A stretch of 64,000 nt of DNA from positions 620,001 through 684,000 of the forward strand of contig NZ_NGJY01000001.1 of the NCBI RefSeq assembly GCF_003987565.1. Reading direction: 5' to 3'. This stretch comes from Vagococcus fessus (GTDB lineage Bacteria; Bacillota; Bacilli; Lactobacillales; Vagococcaceae). A program made the translations under genes and the position numbers. Below, piece after piece: positions 1-8,740 of this stretch. Within the stretch, counting starts at the first letter, position 1. Every line of letters starts with the position of its first letter. The notes under the pieces were generated by a model. It worked only from the letters and a program-made list of their open reading frames with translations. It was not told the DNA's origin and searched no databases.

Positions 1-765
1 AGCCGTATGAATCTGTTTTAAACCAAACTGAACTAATGCTCTATTTTCTCCAGTTAAAGATACTAAATCAGCAATTGTTCCAATTGCTACTAAATCTAAC
101 ATTTCCTCTGGAACTTCTTCTAATAGGGCTGTCGCAACTTTAAAAGCAACACCTACACCTGCTAAGTCACCAAATGGGTAGTGTCCCTCTGGATGTCTTG
201 GGTGGACCACGGCAAAAGCTTCAGGAAGAACTGCTGGAATTTCATGGTGATCTGTTACAATTACATCCACCCCTAAACTATTCGCATGAGCGATAGCTTC
301 ATGTCCCGCAACACCATTATCTACAGTTATTAATAATTCAATTCCATTATCATTGATTAATCTATCATATGTTTCTCTATTTGGTCCGTAACCATCTTTA
401 AACCGATCTGGAAGGTAAAAAGATACTTCGCCACCAACCATTTCAATAGCCTCTTTCAAAACAGTCGTGCTTGTAATCCCATCCGCATCATAATCACCAT
501 AAATTAACATACGTTGTCCCAAAGCAATTGCCTCTTGTATTCTTGCTACTGCTTTTTCCATATCATACATTAAAAAAGGATCATGAATAGCTTCAGTACT
601 TGGCTCGAAGAATAGAGTTAACTCTTCCACCGTTCTGATTCCTCTATTCCATAACATAGGCGCTAAAAAAGAAGGCAATGATTTCTCTTTCAACCAGCTT
701 TCTATCTCACCGGTATTAGCTACTTCCTTAGCTAATTTCCATGAGTATTTTGATTTCTTCAACAT
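1..765 (-). CDS. recJ: Single-stranded-DNA-specific exonuclease RecJ (C-terminal part outside window)
   Basis: Translated from the minus strand, this opens MLKKSKYSWKLAKEV and carries the DHH-phosphoesterase motifs: YGDYDADG (motif I, metal-binding aspartates) and VTDHHE (motif III). RecJ degrades single-stranded DNA 5' to 3' in recombination and mismatch or base-excision repair. The frame is open to base 1, so about 255 N-terminal residues are visible and the DHHA1 and OB regions lie outside. The ATG at 765 has GGAGTG seven bases upstream. It is separated from the upstream LapA-like gene by a terminator hairpin and seems to have its own promoter. Confidence 0.95.
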   Translation of the reverse strand, partial: MLKKSKYSWKLAKEVANTGEIESWLKEKSLPSFLAPMLWNRGIRTVEELTLFFEPSTEAIHDPFLMYDMEKAVARIQEAIALGQRMLIYGDYDADGITSTTVLKEAIEMVGGEVSFYLPDRFKDGYGPNRETYDRLINDNGIELLITVDNGVAGHEAIAHANSLGVDVIVTDHHEIPAVLPEAFAVVHPRHPEGHYPFGDLAGVGVAFKVATALLEEVPEEMLDLVAIGTIADLVSLTGENRALVQFGLKQIHTA

Positions 766-784
766 ATCACTCCTAACCACATCC

Positions 785-813
785 ATTATAACAAAAACGT
801 CATCAAACAAAAA
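785..813 (-). promoter_or_regulatory. Probable extended -10 promoter of recJ
   Basis: The minus strand reads TGTTATAAT, an extended -10 (TATAAT at 785-790), about 20 bases before the recJ ATG. The -35 element (TTTTTG, 17-base spacing) is weak and lies in the T-tract of the preceding terminator. Confidence 0.45.
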
Positions 814-832
814 ACCTGAACGTATCAGGTTT
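806..832 (-). terminator. Rho-independent terminator after the LapA-like gene
   Basis: An 8-bp perfect stem (AAACCTGA / TCAGGTTT) with a 5-base loop is followed on the minus strand by TTTTTTG. It overlaps the stop codon of the LapA-like gene and closes the rnz-SDR-lapA unit. Confidence 0.8.
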
Positions 833-1241
833 AAATTTCTTCATTTATAAATGAAGCTGTTGCATCTAATTCAACTTCTTGTTCTCTAGTCAGCGTCTCC
901 AATTGAACCTCTAACATTTTAACTTCTTCATCTTTAGTTGCTAGCTCAGCTTTAATATCAATCACAGCATCGCTAAGTTTAGCATCAAAATTTCCTTTCA
1001 ACTCATTCAGTTCATTTTTCAAAATTTTTAATTCCTTACGTTGCTTCCAAAAATTTGAGAACCACGTTACGAACACAATCAATGCCCCTAAAATAGCTGA
1101 ACCTAGAATAATAAAAATTAAAGGTGATGTAATTTCAGCAAAACCAAAATTAACAACCACTCTTCTTGTATTAATAACTGAAAAAATAACAACGATACAA
1201 ACTAAAAGAAAGCCTGTAATTAACTTACCATGATCTTTCAC
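831..1241 (-). CDS. LapA-domain (DUF1049-like) small membrane protein
   Basis: This 136-residue protein has two membrane segments (about residues 8-26 and 38-62). They flank the INTRRVVVNFGFAEI stretch, which resembles the LapA/DUF1049 family. After them comes a charged helix (about 65-125) likely to form a cytoplasmic coiled coil. The family is widespread but its function in Firmicutes is not known. The start is GTG at 1241 with GGGGA upstream. It is the last gene of a unit with rnz and the dehydrogenase, 16 bases after the dehydrogenase stop. Confidence 0.8.
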   Translation of the reverse strand: MKDHGKLITGFLLVCIVVIFSVINTRRVVVNFGFAEITSPLIFIILGSAILGALIVFVTWFSNFWKQRKELKILKNELNELKGNFDAKLSDAVIDIKAELATKDEEVKMLEVQLETLTREQEVELDATASFINEEI

Positions 1242-1257
1242 GTACTATCCCCACTTT

Positions 1258-2058
1258 TTATTTAGTATTAAAAACTTTACCTGCAAAGAAATCTCCTATT
1301 TTAGGAAATAAAACATAAAACTTACTTCCAAATGCCATTATTTTAGGTGTATTGACTTCCCTTTTTGATGTGTAGCATGCATTCATAATTTGTCTGGCTA
1401 ATTTTTTAGGATCTAATACAATTCTTTCAACAGACTTTAAATAGTCACCTGTTTCATCGGCACGATTAAAGAAATTTGTTTTAATTGGACCAGGGTTAAC
1501 GGTTAGAACTTTAACACCATAAGGGGCTAGTTCCAACCTTAGAGCATCAGAAAAACCGACTACTGAAAATTTTGTTGCTGCATAAATACTACTTTTAGGG
1601 GTAGCCATTTTCCCAGCTTGAGAGGCAATATTGACGATTTGACCGTGTCCTCTTTTTTTCATAGAGCTAGCGATTTCTTGAGTTAATCCAATCAATGATA
1701 GAACATTCACTTGAAACATCTCACTGATAACTTTTTTATCAAAATCAAGACAGTCTTTAAATAATCCAAAACCTGCACAATTTATCAAAATATCAATTTG
1801 TCCAACTTCTTCTTTTAAAACAGTTTTAAAAGAAGAAAAGTCATTATCTTCCGACAAATCCATTGGGAAAATATAGCCTTCTTGACCAGATACTTCCTCG
1901 CACTTCTCTAAAACCTCAGATAATCTTTCTTCATTACGAGCTACTAACACAACCGTTCCTTTTCTTCTGGAAACCTCATAAGCTAATTGCTCTCCCAAAC
2001 CACTTGAAGCGCCTGTAATTAAAACACGTTGGTTTAATAAATTTTTATTTTTTTTCAC
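1258..2058 (-). CDS. Short-chain dehydrogenase/reductase (SDR family)
   Basis: A 266-residue classical SDR with the Rossmann nucleotide motif TGASSGLG (residues 15-22), the NCAG motif, a catalytic serine in NIASQAG, and the YAATK active-site pair. The substrate cannot be told from sequence; the length and C-terminal extension resemble the DltE/YqjQ-type oxidoreductases of Firmicutes. The start codon is GTG at 2058, preceded by AGGGTG, ten bases after the rnz stop. Neighbouring rnz suggests a shared transcript rather than a shared pathway. Confidence 0.88.
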   Translation of the reverse strand: MKKNKNLLNQRVLITGASSGLGEQLAYEVSRRKGTVVLVARNEERLSEVLEKCEEVSGQEGYIFPMDLSEDNDFSSFKTVLKEEVGQIDILINCAGFGLFKDCLDFDKKVISEMFQVNVLSLIGLTQEIASSMKKRGHGQIVNIASQAGKMATPKSSIYAATKFSVVGFSDALRLELAPYGVKVLTVNPGPIKTNFFNRADETGDYLKSVERIVLDPKKLARQIMNACYTSKREVNTPKIMAFGSKFYVLFPKIGDFFAGKVFNTK

Positions 2059-2067
2059 ATCTACACC

Positions 2068-3018
2068 CTATATCATTTCACTTTCTTCATTCCCTTTAAA
2101 TGGAATGTCTATACAATCAAAATCACGAACTATTTGAGCATTAGGAAAAATCGCTTTTGCTTCATTTTCTAATTCGCGCGCACTATTCCCAACATATCTC
2201 GCACTAATATGAGTCAGAACTAACTTCTCAACACCACTATCTCTAGCAACCTCTGCTGCTTCTTCAGTTGTCGAATGGAAGTACGCTTTAGCTAATTTCT
2301 TTTCATTTTTATTAAATGTACTTTCATGTACTAATAAATCTGCATCTTTAGCTAAGATTTCGGCATTAGGGTGTTTTCTAGTATCACCTAAAATTGTAAC
2401 AATTCGTCCCTTTTGAGAAGGGCCTACGAAATCTTTACCATCAATAATACGTCCGTCCTCAAGCTCAACTTTTTCACCTTTTTTCAAACGACCATAGACT
2501 GGTCCTGCTGGTACATCTAGCTCTTTTAGTGCATCCACTTGAAGTTCACCTTCATGGTCAGCCTCTTCGATACGATAACCATAACATTTAATACGGTGAT
2601 CAAGAGGCAAACATGATACAGTAAATTGATGGTCTTTAAAAATAACTCCTGTTTCATCAATTTCGTTGTAAATAATAGGATATTTAACATGAGATTCAGA
2701 AATTTTCAGACTTGTTTCCACATAATTTTTAATCCCTTTTGGACCTATAATCGTTAGAGGTTCTTCGCCTCCTTGAAATGACCGACTACTCAATAAACCC
2801 GGTAAACCAAAAATATGATCCCCGTGCAAATGGGTAATAAATATCTTTTCAATTTTACGAGGTCTTAAATTTGTACGCAAAATTTGCTGCTGTGTTCCTT
2901 CTCCACAGTCAAACAACCATACAGCATTACGCTCATCTAATAATTTTAGCGCCATACTCGTAACATTTCTCTGTTTTGCTGGCACGCCAGCTCCTGTACC
3001 TAAAAATTCTATCTCCAT
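2068..3018 (-). CDS. rnz: Ribonuclease Z
   Basis: This is a 316-residue metallo-beta-lactamase-fold endonuclease that trims the 3' trailer of tRNA precursors, mainly those lacking an encoded CCA. The zinc-binding motif HLHGDH is at residues 63-68. The opening [10 protein letters not shown], the LGDTR and LVHEST metal ligands and the late LTHIS motif match bacterial RNase Z of the usual length. It is first in a unit with the SDR and LapA-like genes; 33 bases separate it from the DUF1269 gene upstream, so it may be cotranscribed with that gene. Confidence 0.95.
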   Translation of the reverse strand: MEIEFLGTGAGVPAKQRNVTSMALKLLDERNAVWLFDCGEGTQQQILRTNLRPRKIEKIFITHLHGDHIFGLPGLLSSRSFQGGEEPLTIIGPKGIKNYVETSLKISESHVKYPIIYNEIDETGVIFKDHQFTVSCLPLDHRIKCYGYRIEEADHEGELQVDALKELDVPAGPVYGRLKKGEKVELEDGRIIDGKDFVGPSQKGRIVTILGDTRKHPNAEILAKDADLLVHESTFNKNEKKLAKAYFHSTTEEAAEVARDSGVEKLVLTHISARYVGNSARELENEAKAIFPNAQIVRDFDCIDIPFKGNEESEMI

Positions 3019-3051
3019 AATTACCTAACTTTCTGTTAAAAACTGTATGAA

Positions 3052-3582
3052 CTAGTTGTTCTCAGTTTCTGATTTTGCTTCATTTTCCATTTTTTGAGCC
3101 TCTTCAATCGCTTCTTCTACCTCTTCAAATTCAACACGATTAATATGACCACCTAATTGATTGAAAATCAACTCGTTTAAAGGACGATTATCATCCTCAT
3201 CCGCAATCATCAAGGCTGAGGTTTCACCTTCCTTAATATGAGATGCTACAAATTCAAAAATCGCTGTCGCTTCTTTCACTTCTTTGACATCTTTTGCTCC
3301 ACCTATCATACTTCCAGCAAACCAGCCAAACATCATTCCTAAAGGACCACCTAGTAGACCGATAAACATTCCAATTGTACTGTCTTTTGCACTGTGATTA
3401 CTTCCCGTAAAATCAATAAAGTCTTTAATTTCAAATTTATGGTTCCCATCTTCACTATGTCTAACAACAGCTAATTGTTCCCCTTTGATTTGTTTTGATA
3501 CATGCAATTTTTTAATTTCTGAAAACGCTTGGTAAGCTTTACTTTCAATATCAAAATTCAATACAATAACACGTCTACTCAT
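3052..3582 (-). CDS. DUF1269-family membrane-associated protein
   Basis: A 176-residue protein with an N-terminal alpha/beta region (RRVIVLNFDIESKAYQAF), a glycine-rich hydrophobic stretch (about residues 70-95, GLLGGPLGMMFGWFAGSMIGG) split by no charge, then a second alpha/beta region and a glutamate-rich tail. This is the DUF1269 arrangement; family function is unknown. A good ribosome site (AAGGAGTGA) precedes the ATG. It lies between obg and rnz and has its own likely promoter. Confidence 0.8.
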   Translation of the reverse strand: MSRRVIVLNFDIESKAYQAFSEIKKLHVSKQIKGEQLAVVRHSEDGNHKFEIKDFIDFTGSNHSAKDSTIGMFIGLLGGPLGMMFGWFAGSMIGGAKDVKEVKEATAIFEFVASHIKEGETSALMIADEDDNRPLNELIFNQLGGHINRVEFEEVEEAIEEAQKMENEAKSETENN

Positions 3583-3613
3583 CGTATCACTCCTTTAGTT
3601 TTTCTTCCTCTTC

Positions 3614-3642
3614 ATTGTATCAATAAATCGTAAATCTTGGAA
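3614..3642 (-). promoter_or_regulatory. Possible extended -10 promoter for the DUF1269 gene
   Basis: The minus strand carries TGATACAAT (extended -10, TACAAT at 3614-3619) about 30 bases upstream of the start codon, with a poor -35 (TTCCAA) 17 bases before it. Confidence 0.35.
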
Positions 3643-3663
3643 CTAATCCACTAAAAAAACTAC

Positions 3664-3700
3664 AAAATAAAACCAAGAATGGTTAACATTCTTGGTTTTA
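3664..3700 (-). terminator. Rho-independent terminator after obg
   Basis: A 13-bp stem (AAAACCAAGAATG / CATTCTTGGTTTT) with a 5-base loop follows the obg stop on the minus strand and is trailed by TTTTATTTTG. Confidence 0.88.
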
Positions 3701-3705
3701 TAAAA

Positions 3706-5022
3706 TTAATCGATAAATTCAAATCCGAAGTCTTCAATACGAACTAAATCACCATCAATAGCGCCTTTAGCACGTAACGCTTCATCAATACCCATACCAC
3801 GTAATTGACGTGCAAAACGCATTACGCTTTCATCATGGTCAAAGTTAGTCATCTTGAATAATTTCTCTAGGTATTCACCTGAAAGAACCCAAGTAGAATC
3901 ATCATCACGGGAAATATCAAATTGACGTTCCTCTGGTGTGAATTCATAACGAACTGTTTCTTCCTCTAATGACTCTTGGTCATATAATGGGAATTCTGGA
4001 GTCGTTTCAACTAAATCAACTGTTGCACTTAATAATGCATCCAATCCGCGATTTGATAAACTTGAAATCGCAAAAACTGGAATCTTATCAGCAAACTCAT
4101 CTTCGACATCTGCATATAATTTTTCTTTGAATTTTTCTAAGTTTTCTTCAGCATCTGGCATATCCATTTTGTTAGCTACAACAATTTGTGGACGTTCTAA
4201 AAGACGCATATTATGAGATTCTAACTCTTTGTTGATAGCTAGATAGTCATCATAAGGGTCACGACCTTCAATCCCACTCATATCAATAACATGTAAAATA
4301 ACACGAGTACGTTCGATATGACGTAAGAATTGTGTCCCTAATCCAATACCTTGTGATGCGCCTTCAATAAGCCCTGGTAAATCAGCCATTACAAAACTAC
4401 GACCATCTTCAATCGATACCATTCCTAAGTTAGGAACAAGTGTCGTAAAGTGATACGCCCCAATTTTAGGACGAGCTTTTGATACAACTGACAGAATTGT
4501 TGATTTGCCCACTGATGGGAAACCTACTAAACCAACATCAGCTAGTACTTTTAATTCTAATTCAATTTTTCTTTCATCACCAGGTTCACCATTTTCTGCG
4601 ATTTCTGGTGCAGGATTTCTTGGTGAAGCGAAGCGGATATTTCCGCGGCCACCACGACCACCCTTAGCGACAAGCAACTCTTGTCCGTGTGTTAAGAGAT
4701 CTCCTATTAACACGCCTGTTTCTGCATTTCTAACTGTTGTCCCTGGGGGAACTGCCACATAAGTGTCATCGGCCCCACGACCATGCATTCCTTTACTCAT
4801 TCCATTTTCACCTGGAGTTGAACGGAAGAAACGGTTAAAACGAAAATCCATAAGTGTACGTAATCCTTCATCTACTACTAAAATAATATCGCCACCTCGG
4901 CCACCATCTCCACCAGCTGGTCCACCATCGGGTACGTATTTTTCTCTTCTAAAAGCAACCATTCCGTCTCCACCTTTACCGGCTTTAACATCAATTGTTA
5001 CCTGATCTAAAAACATGGACAT
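3706..5022 (-). CDS. obg: GTPase Obg (ribosome biogenesis and stress)
   Basis: A 438-residue Obg GTPase. The glycine-rich Obg fold spans residues 1-160 ([16 protein letters not shown]). The G domain begins with GFPSVGKS (168-175), followed by DLPGLIEGA (G3) and NKMD (G4). A C-terminal OCT domain (about 350-438) is present, as in Gram-positive Obg. Obg binds the 50S subunit and links GTP and ppGpp status to ribosome assembly. TAGGAGGAC precedes the ATG at 5022. It stands alone between two terminators, so it is probably monocistronic. Confidence 0.97.
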   Translation of the reverse strand: MSMFLDQVTIDVKAGKGGDGMVAFRREKYVPDGGPAGGDGGRGGDIILVVDEGLRTLMDFRFNRFFRSTPGENGMSKGMHGRGADDTYVAVPPGTTVRNAETGVLIGDLLTHGQELLVAKGGRGGRGNIRFASPRNPAPEIAENGEPGDERKIELELKVLADVGLVGFPSVGKSTILSVVSKARPKIGAYHFTTLVPNLGMVSIEDGRSFVMADLPGLIEGASQGIGLGTQFLRHIERTRVILHVIDMSGIEGRDPYDDYLAINKELESHNMRLLERPQIVVANKMDMPDAEENLEKFKEKLYADVEDEFADKIPVFAISSLSNRGLDALLSATVDLVETTPEFPLYDQESLEEETVRYEFTPEERQFDISRDDDSTWVLSGEYLEKLFKMTNFDHDESVMRFARQLRGMGIDEALRAKGAIDGDLVRIEDFGFEFID

Positions 5023-5060
5023 ATTTTTGTCCTCCTAATCTATTTCAAAGTCTCTTATTC

Positions 5061-5089
5061 ATTTTACGTGTTATCTATGCGTTTGTCCA
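5061..5089 (-). promoter_or_regulatory. Probable obg promoter
   Basis: On the minus strand TGGACA and TAAAAT are spaced by 17 bases, ending about 40 bases before the obg start. Confidence 0.55.
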
Positions 5090-5104
5090 TCAAATACTAT
5101 ATTT

Positions 5105-5142
5105 AAAAGAAAAAAACTGTAGAATTCTCATTCTACAGTTTA
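5105..5142 (-). terminator. Rho-independent terminator after the LysM-3D gene
   Basis: A 12-bp stem (AAACTGTAGAAT / ATTCTACAGTTT) is followed on the minus strand by TTTTTTTCTTTT. Confidence 0.88.
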
Positions 5143-5147
5143 AATTA

Positions 5148-5984
5148 TTAATTTAAAATAGTAACTTGTACTGAACGACGTCCCCATGCAATAGCATCTG
5201 ATTGACCCATATTTAGATCAATGATGTTTCCTTGAATTGCGCCACCAGTATCTGCAGCAATCGCTTCGCCATAGCCTTCAACATAAACACGGCTACCTAA
5301 TGGAATAACACTTGGATCTACCGCAATTACTTTATCATTAGTACTTGTAATTTGGTATCCAGTTGCTGTCATACCACCCATTCCAAATCCATCATATGCA
5401 GTTGCTTGAACTGTAAATGATTGTCCTGAAACTTCTTTATGTGTTTCTGGTTTAGTTGTTTCTTGTTTAGATGTCTCTTCTTTAACAACGGTTTCTGTTG
5501 TTTCTACTTCTGTTGCTTCTGTAACTACTTCTTCAGTTTCTGTTGTTTGAGCTTCTGTTGCTTCAGTAGTCATTTCTTCAGTTTCTGTTGTTTGAGCTTC
5601 TGTTGCCTCAGTAGTCATTTCTTCAGTTTCTGTTGTTTGCACTTTTGTCGCTTCAGTTTGTTCAACTTTTGCTACCTCAACAGCTTCTTGAACTGTCTCT
5701 ACTTCTGGAGTTTTAGCAACTTCTTCTGGAGTAGCTACTGAAATCTCACCATCTTCTGAAAGAACTAATTTTTGACCTTCAAAAATTAAATTAGCATCTT
5801 TAATGTTGTTTTTGTCTGCTAATTCCTCAAATTTGTTAGCAGCTCCTAAATAATCTAATGATAATTGTGATAATGTATCACCTTTTTTTACTGTATAAAG
5901 TGTATCAGCCAACGCTGCAGATGCCAAACCTACTGTAGTTGTTGCCACTGCAACAATTCCGAATACTTTTGTTTTAAAATTCAT
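5148..5984 (-). CDS. Secreted LysM and 3D-domain cell-wall protein
   Basis: I start it at ATG 5984 (278 residues), which has AAAGGAGAA eleven bases upstream; a longer in-frame start at 6068 would sit in the likely -35 element. A signal peptide (about residues 1-26, ending ASAALA) is followed by one LysM peptidoglycan-binding domain (29-75), a Thr/Glu-rich linker with a 15-residue repeat, and a C-terminal 3D domain. The three conserved aspartates are visible in AVDPSVIPLG, AADTGG and IIDLN. 3D domains have a barrel like lytic transglycosylase MltA, so peptidoglycan cleavage is likely but not shown. Confidence 0.9.
   Translation of the reverse strand: MNFKTKVFGIVAVATTTVGLASAALADTLYTVKKGDTLSQLSLDYLGAANKFEELADKNNIKDANLIFEGQKLVLSEDGEISVATPEEVAKTPEVETVQEAVEVAKVEQTEATKVQTTETEEMTTEATEAQTTETEEMTTEATEAQTTETEEVVTEATEVETTETVVKEETSKQETTKPETHKEVSGQSFTVQATAYDGFGMGGMTATGYQITSTNDKVIAVDPSVIPLGSRVYVEGYGEAIAADTGGAIQGNIIDLNMGQSDAIAWGRRSVQVTILN
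5530..5645. repeat. Tandem 45-bp repeat in the LysM-3D linker
   Basis: About two and a half copies of a 45-base unit encode TEEMTTEATEAQTTE twice and a diverged third. The repeat length is a multiple of three, so copy-number change would keep the frame and only alter linker length. Confidence 0.8.
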
Positions 5985-6041
5985 AATATAAGATTCTCCT
6001 TTAGAATTATCTGTTTTTGTCTCGTACTTGAGAACATACAA

Positions 6042-6069
6042 ATCATAACAAGGAATTGTTACAGTCAAA
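6042..6069 (-). promoter_or_regulatory. Probable promoter of the LysM-3D gene
   Basis: The minus strand has TTTGAC (6064-6069) and TATGAT (6042-6047) spaced by 16 bases, giving a leader of about 50 bases before ATG 5984. A second candidate (TTGAAA, 18-base spacing, TAATAT) lies roughly 220 bases further upstream. Confidence 0.45.
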
Positions 6070-6400
6070 TATCAAGATGATTAATAGAAGATTAAGTCAA
6101 GTCAATCTACTTGTCATTTTTTGAAGCCACACTCTTATACCCTTGATACGACGCTATTCTTTGTTTAAAGAAATATGACATACTTTTTATTATTTTTTTT
6201 AACAAAGTTGTTTTTCAAACGATTTAACAAGTCAAAACGACCACTTTTTAGCATATATTTCAAAAATAAGACAAATATTATCAGAATTTATGACTAATTT
6301 TCAACACTAATAGGGCTAAAAATAAGAATCTTGTCTTAAACCTAAATAGGGATTATCTTAACTTAATTTATATTTTAAACCAGTTTCTACTATTATATAC
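6070..6400. other. AT-rich intergenic stretch, no gene seen
   Basis: No open frame with a ribosome site is seen on either strand. Apart from the upstream promoter candidate mentioned for the LysM-3D gene, I find no conserved riboswitch core; in particular I could not make out a ydaO-type motif, which sometimes precedes cell-wall hydrolase genes. Confidence 0.5.
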
Positions 6401-6440
6401 AAAATAAAACCAACACCTTATGACTAAGATGCTGGCTTTA
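6401..6440 (-). terminator. Rho-independent terminator after the MupG-family gene
   Basis: A 14-bp stem (three G-U pairs) with loop GTCA sits just after the stop codon on the minus strand and is followed by TTTTATTTTG. Confidence 0.85.
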
Positions 6441-6445
6441 ATTAA

Positions 6446-7537
6446 TTATTTATTTTCTACTAATTTAAAATTAGACCAAGGTCGTAAGAAATCTAACAAG
6501 AATAGTTCATCAGAAGAAATTTTTCCAACGACGTTTACTCTACCGTCATTCTTCATTTCTTTAATTGCAATTTGTGTTTCACCTTTATATTGACCATATC
6601 CTACATTATCAATTAGGACATCCCCTTTTCTCATATCAACAGTATTATGTGCTGGGAAAGGAAGATCTTTATACTTAATGCGTGTCATTGTTGAACGCAA
6701 AATATATTCTGAACGATCACCACGATAACTATGCAAGTTGTTAAACAAAACTTCACGTTCGTCCTCAGTAATATCATCCGCTGGGTCAACTTTAATACTC
6801 GGATAATCTGCAAAAAATGCTTCCGACATAGCCTTCATTTCTTCTTCTGAAGCGTACGCATTAGCAATAAGGATATCATCAATTAAACCTGTTAAAACCA
6901 AATGTTTCACTTGAGTTCCTATTTCTAATTCTCGATGGTCTTCTAGCGTACATAATCCATCTTGTGTAGGCCAGGGGCCAAATGTAGCCGCTTGAGAATT
7001 AACAAAAGCCATTGTGTTGATACCATACTTTCTAAACTTCTCAGAGCAAAAAACAAAGTGTTCATATCCTAATCCGCTATAACGGTGTGGATAAAAATTA
7101 TGTGAACCTAATAGATTATTAACATTTGGCGAATACGTCATAATATTATCAACATAACTTGTCCCCGTGCTCATGTTAATCTCAACTTTTATACCGTATG
7201 GATTACGTGTCATTTTAGCTTCTTCCGCACCTGTAAACCCGATATCTAAACGAACGCCGTCCGCTCCCATTTCATGGAAAAATGACAAATCATCATATGA
7301 AATGTCTAATTGTTCAAACAGAGCAGGATTAATATCAACCATAACTTCCATATCTAGGCTGTTAGCATAATCCACCACTTTTTTAAAATCAGCCAAAACT
7401 TTTTCTTTGTCATCTTCAATTTGAAGTAAACTTGTAAAAACTCGCTTAAACCCATACTTGTGTGCTAAATCCAAGTACGCTTGATCTTTTTCAAATGTTG
7501 AACGTTCTGGATAGATAGAGATTCCTAATTTTCCCAT
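6446..7537 (-). CDS. MupG-family (DUF871) TIM-barrel protein, possible 6-phospho-N-acetylmuramidase
   Basis: A 363-residue protein opening GKLGISIYPERSTFEKD, with a TIM barrel (about 1-240) and a smaller C-terminal barrel domain (about 250-363), the layout of the DUF871/MupG family. S. aureus MupG cleaves MurNAc-6-phosphate-GlcNAc in peptidoglycan recycling. Here no murQ, murP or PTS gene is adjacent, so the substrate is inferred from family only. CGGAGGCGG precedes the ATG at 7537. It is flanked by terminators and is likely monocistronic. Confidence 0.8.
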   Translation of the reverse strand: MGKLGISIYPERSTFEKDQAYLDLAHKYGFKRVFTSLLQIEDDKEKVLADFKKVVDYANSLDMEVMVDINPALFEQLDISYDDLSFFHEMGADGVRLDIGFTGAEEAKMTRNPYGIKVEINMSTGTSYVDNIMTYSPNVNNLLGSHNFYPHRYSGLGYEHFVFCSEKFRKYGINTMAFVNSQAATFGPWPTQDGLCTLEDHRELEIGTQVKHLVLTGLIDDILIANAYASEEEMKAMSEAFFADYPSIKVDPADDITEDEREVLFNNLHSYRGDRSEYILRSTMTRIKYKDLPFPAHNTVDMRKGDVLIDNVGYGQYKGETQIAIKEMKNDGRVNVVGKISSDELFLLDFLRPWSNFKLVENK

Positions 7538-7576
7538 GTTTTCCGCCTCCGATAAAAATATTTTATTTCTATCCTT

Positions 7577-7605
7577 ATTATAACAACCCCTATTAAATTA
7601 GTCTA
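7577..7605 (-). promoter_or_regulatory. Probable promoter of the MupG-family gene
   Basis: On the minus strand TAGACT (7600-7605) and TATAAT (7577-7582) are spaced by 17 bases, about 40 bases before the start codon. Confidence 0.5.
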
Positions 7606-7729
7606 TATATTATAATGATTGGATTTCACAACCTTATAATTTGTATGTATTTTATAATAGCCCTATTTTTTTTTATAAATATTTGATATTATAAACATTA
7701 TAAACTAAAAGAATGAGGGATTTGATAAA

Positions 7730-8503
7730 ATGAAATCAAGTAAATTTATTGTAAGCTTAGCTGCATTATCATTAACTGCTGTTTTAGCTAGCGGCTGCTC
7801 TATTGGTAATAAAGAAGAAACAACCCAAACAACGGAGGAAGCTACAATTGAAACAACTGAAGCAACTGAAAGTGTTGATTTAAATGCTCTAGACTTACCA
7901 CAACTGAGCAAAGACATCGCAAAAGATGAGTCTGCGGTTGAAATGAATACAACCGAAGGGAAAATTAAAATTAAATTATTCCCTAAACAAGCTCCTAAAG
8001 CTGTTGAAAACTTTATGAAGCATGCTAAAGATGGGTACTATGATGATGTTAAATTCCACCGTATTATTGAAGACTTTATGATTCAGACAGGTGACCCTAA
8101 AGGTGACGGTACTGGTGGTGAAAGTATTTGGAAAGAAGAATTCGCTCCAGAAATTTCAAATCAACTTTATCATATCAACGGTGCCTTAGCTATGGCCAGA
8201 ACTGCTGGTGATATTGCACTTCCAACACAAGGAAGCCAATTTTATATCGTACAGAATGATAAGGATGTATCAGATGGCTTGCTATTAGAAGACTATCCAG
8301 AAAAAATTATCGAAGCGTATAAAAAAGGTGGCGTCCCATTCTTAGACTTCCAATACTCAGTATTCGGTCAAGTTATTGATGGTATGGATGTCGTTAACAA
8401 AATTGCAAAAACAAAAGTGGAAAATAGTGGCCAGGGCGAACAGTCTAAACCTAAAAAAGATATTAAAATTAAAGGCATTAAAATTATCCAAGAAGCTAAA
8501 TAA
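7730..8503 (+). CDS. Cyclophilin-type peptidyl-prolyl isomerase lipoprotein
   Basis: A 257-residue lipoprotein: signal peptide with lipobox LASGC (Cys23), then a short Thr/Glu-rich linker, then a cyclophilin domain from about residue 60. Signature pieces are KLFPKQAPKAVENF, FHRIIEDFMIQTGDP and GSQFYIV. It probably helps proteins fold at the outer face of the membrane, in parallel with PrsA. The start has a GAGGGA ribosome site. It ends in a strong terminator and is probably transcribed alone. Confidence 0.93.
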   Translation: MKSSKFIVSLAALSLTAVLASGCSIGNKEETTQTTEEATIETTEATESVDLNALDLPQLSKDIAKDESAVEMNTTEGKIKIKLFPKQAPKAVENFMKHAKDGYYDDVKFHRIIEDFMIQTGDPKGDGTGGESIWKEEFAPEISNQLYHINGALAMARTAGDIALPTQGSQFYIVQNDKDVSDGLLLEDYPEKIIEAYKKGGVPFLDFQYSVFGQVIDGMDVVNKIAKTKVENSGQGEQSKPKKDIKIKGIKIIQEAK

Positions 8504-8510
8504 TAACTAA

Positions 8511-8547
8511 AAAAACATCTAGAGGTTGGACTCTAGATGTTTTTTTA
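8511..8547 (+). terminator. Rho-independent terminator after the cyclophilin gene
   Basis: A 10-bp perfect stem (ACATCTAGAG / CTCTAGATGT) with a 6-base loop is followed by TTTTTTTAG. Confidence 0.93.
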
Positions 8548-8682
8548 GTTATAAAGAATTTATAAAAATAATGAGTATAAACAGACTTCTTTCGTACAAA
8601 ACGTTAAAATTAACTTAACAGATCACCCTCTCATCTTTTTCCATGTTTGCAAAGAAGAGAGAATTATTTTAAAATAGGTTAG

Positions 8683-8710
8683 TTGGTGTTTAAATTAAAC
8701 ACTATATCAA
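8683..8710 (+). promoter_or_regulatory. Palindrome (operator candidate) in the mevalonate operon promoter region
   Basis: GTGTTTAA-A-TTAAACAC at 8686-8702 is a perfect 8-bp inverted repeat with a one-base centre, 38 bases before the mvk start. It lies between a weak -35-like TTGGTG (8683-8688) and a -10-like TATCAA (8705-8710). A dimeric repressor bound here would block the promoter. The regulator is not identifiable from sequence. Confidence 0.5.
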
Positions 8711-8740
8711 TAGTAGAAACTAAAACTAGGAGGAACTTTT

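Noticed and set aside
831-1241. LapA-like protein as an outer-membrane lipopolysaccharide factor
   Set aside because: The domain name comes from Gram-negative bacteria; this organism has no outer membrane, so only the domain resemblance is kept.
5439-5741. Cysteine- and phenylalanine-rich plus-strand frame
   Set aside because: It is antisense to the Thr/Glu-rich repeat linker of the LysM-3D gene, so its composition simply mirrors that repeat.
6070-6400. Possible cyclic-di-AMP (ydaO) riboswitch before the cell-wall protein gene
   Set aside because: I could not see the conserved ydaO core sequences in this AT-rich stretch; only weak hexamers and a short inverted repeat are present.
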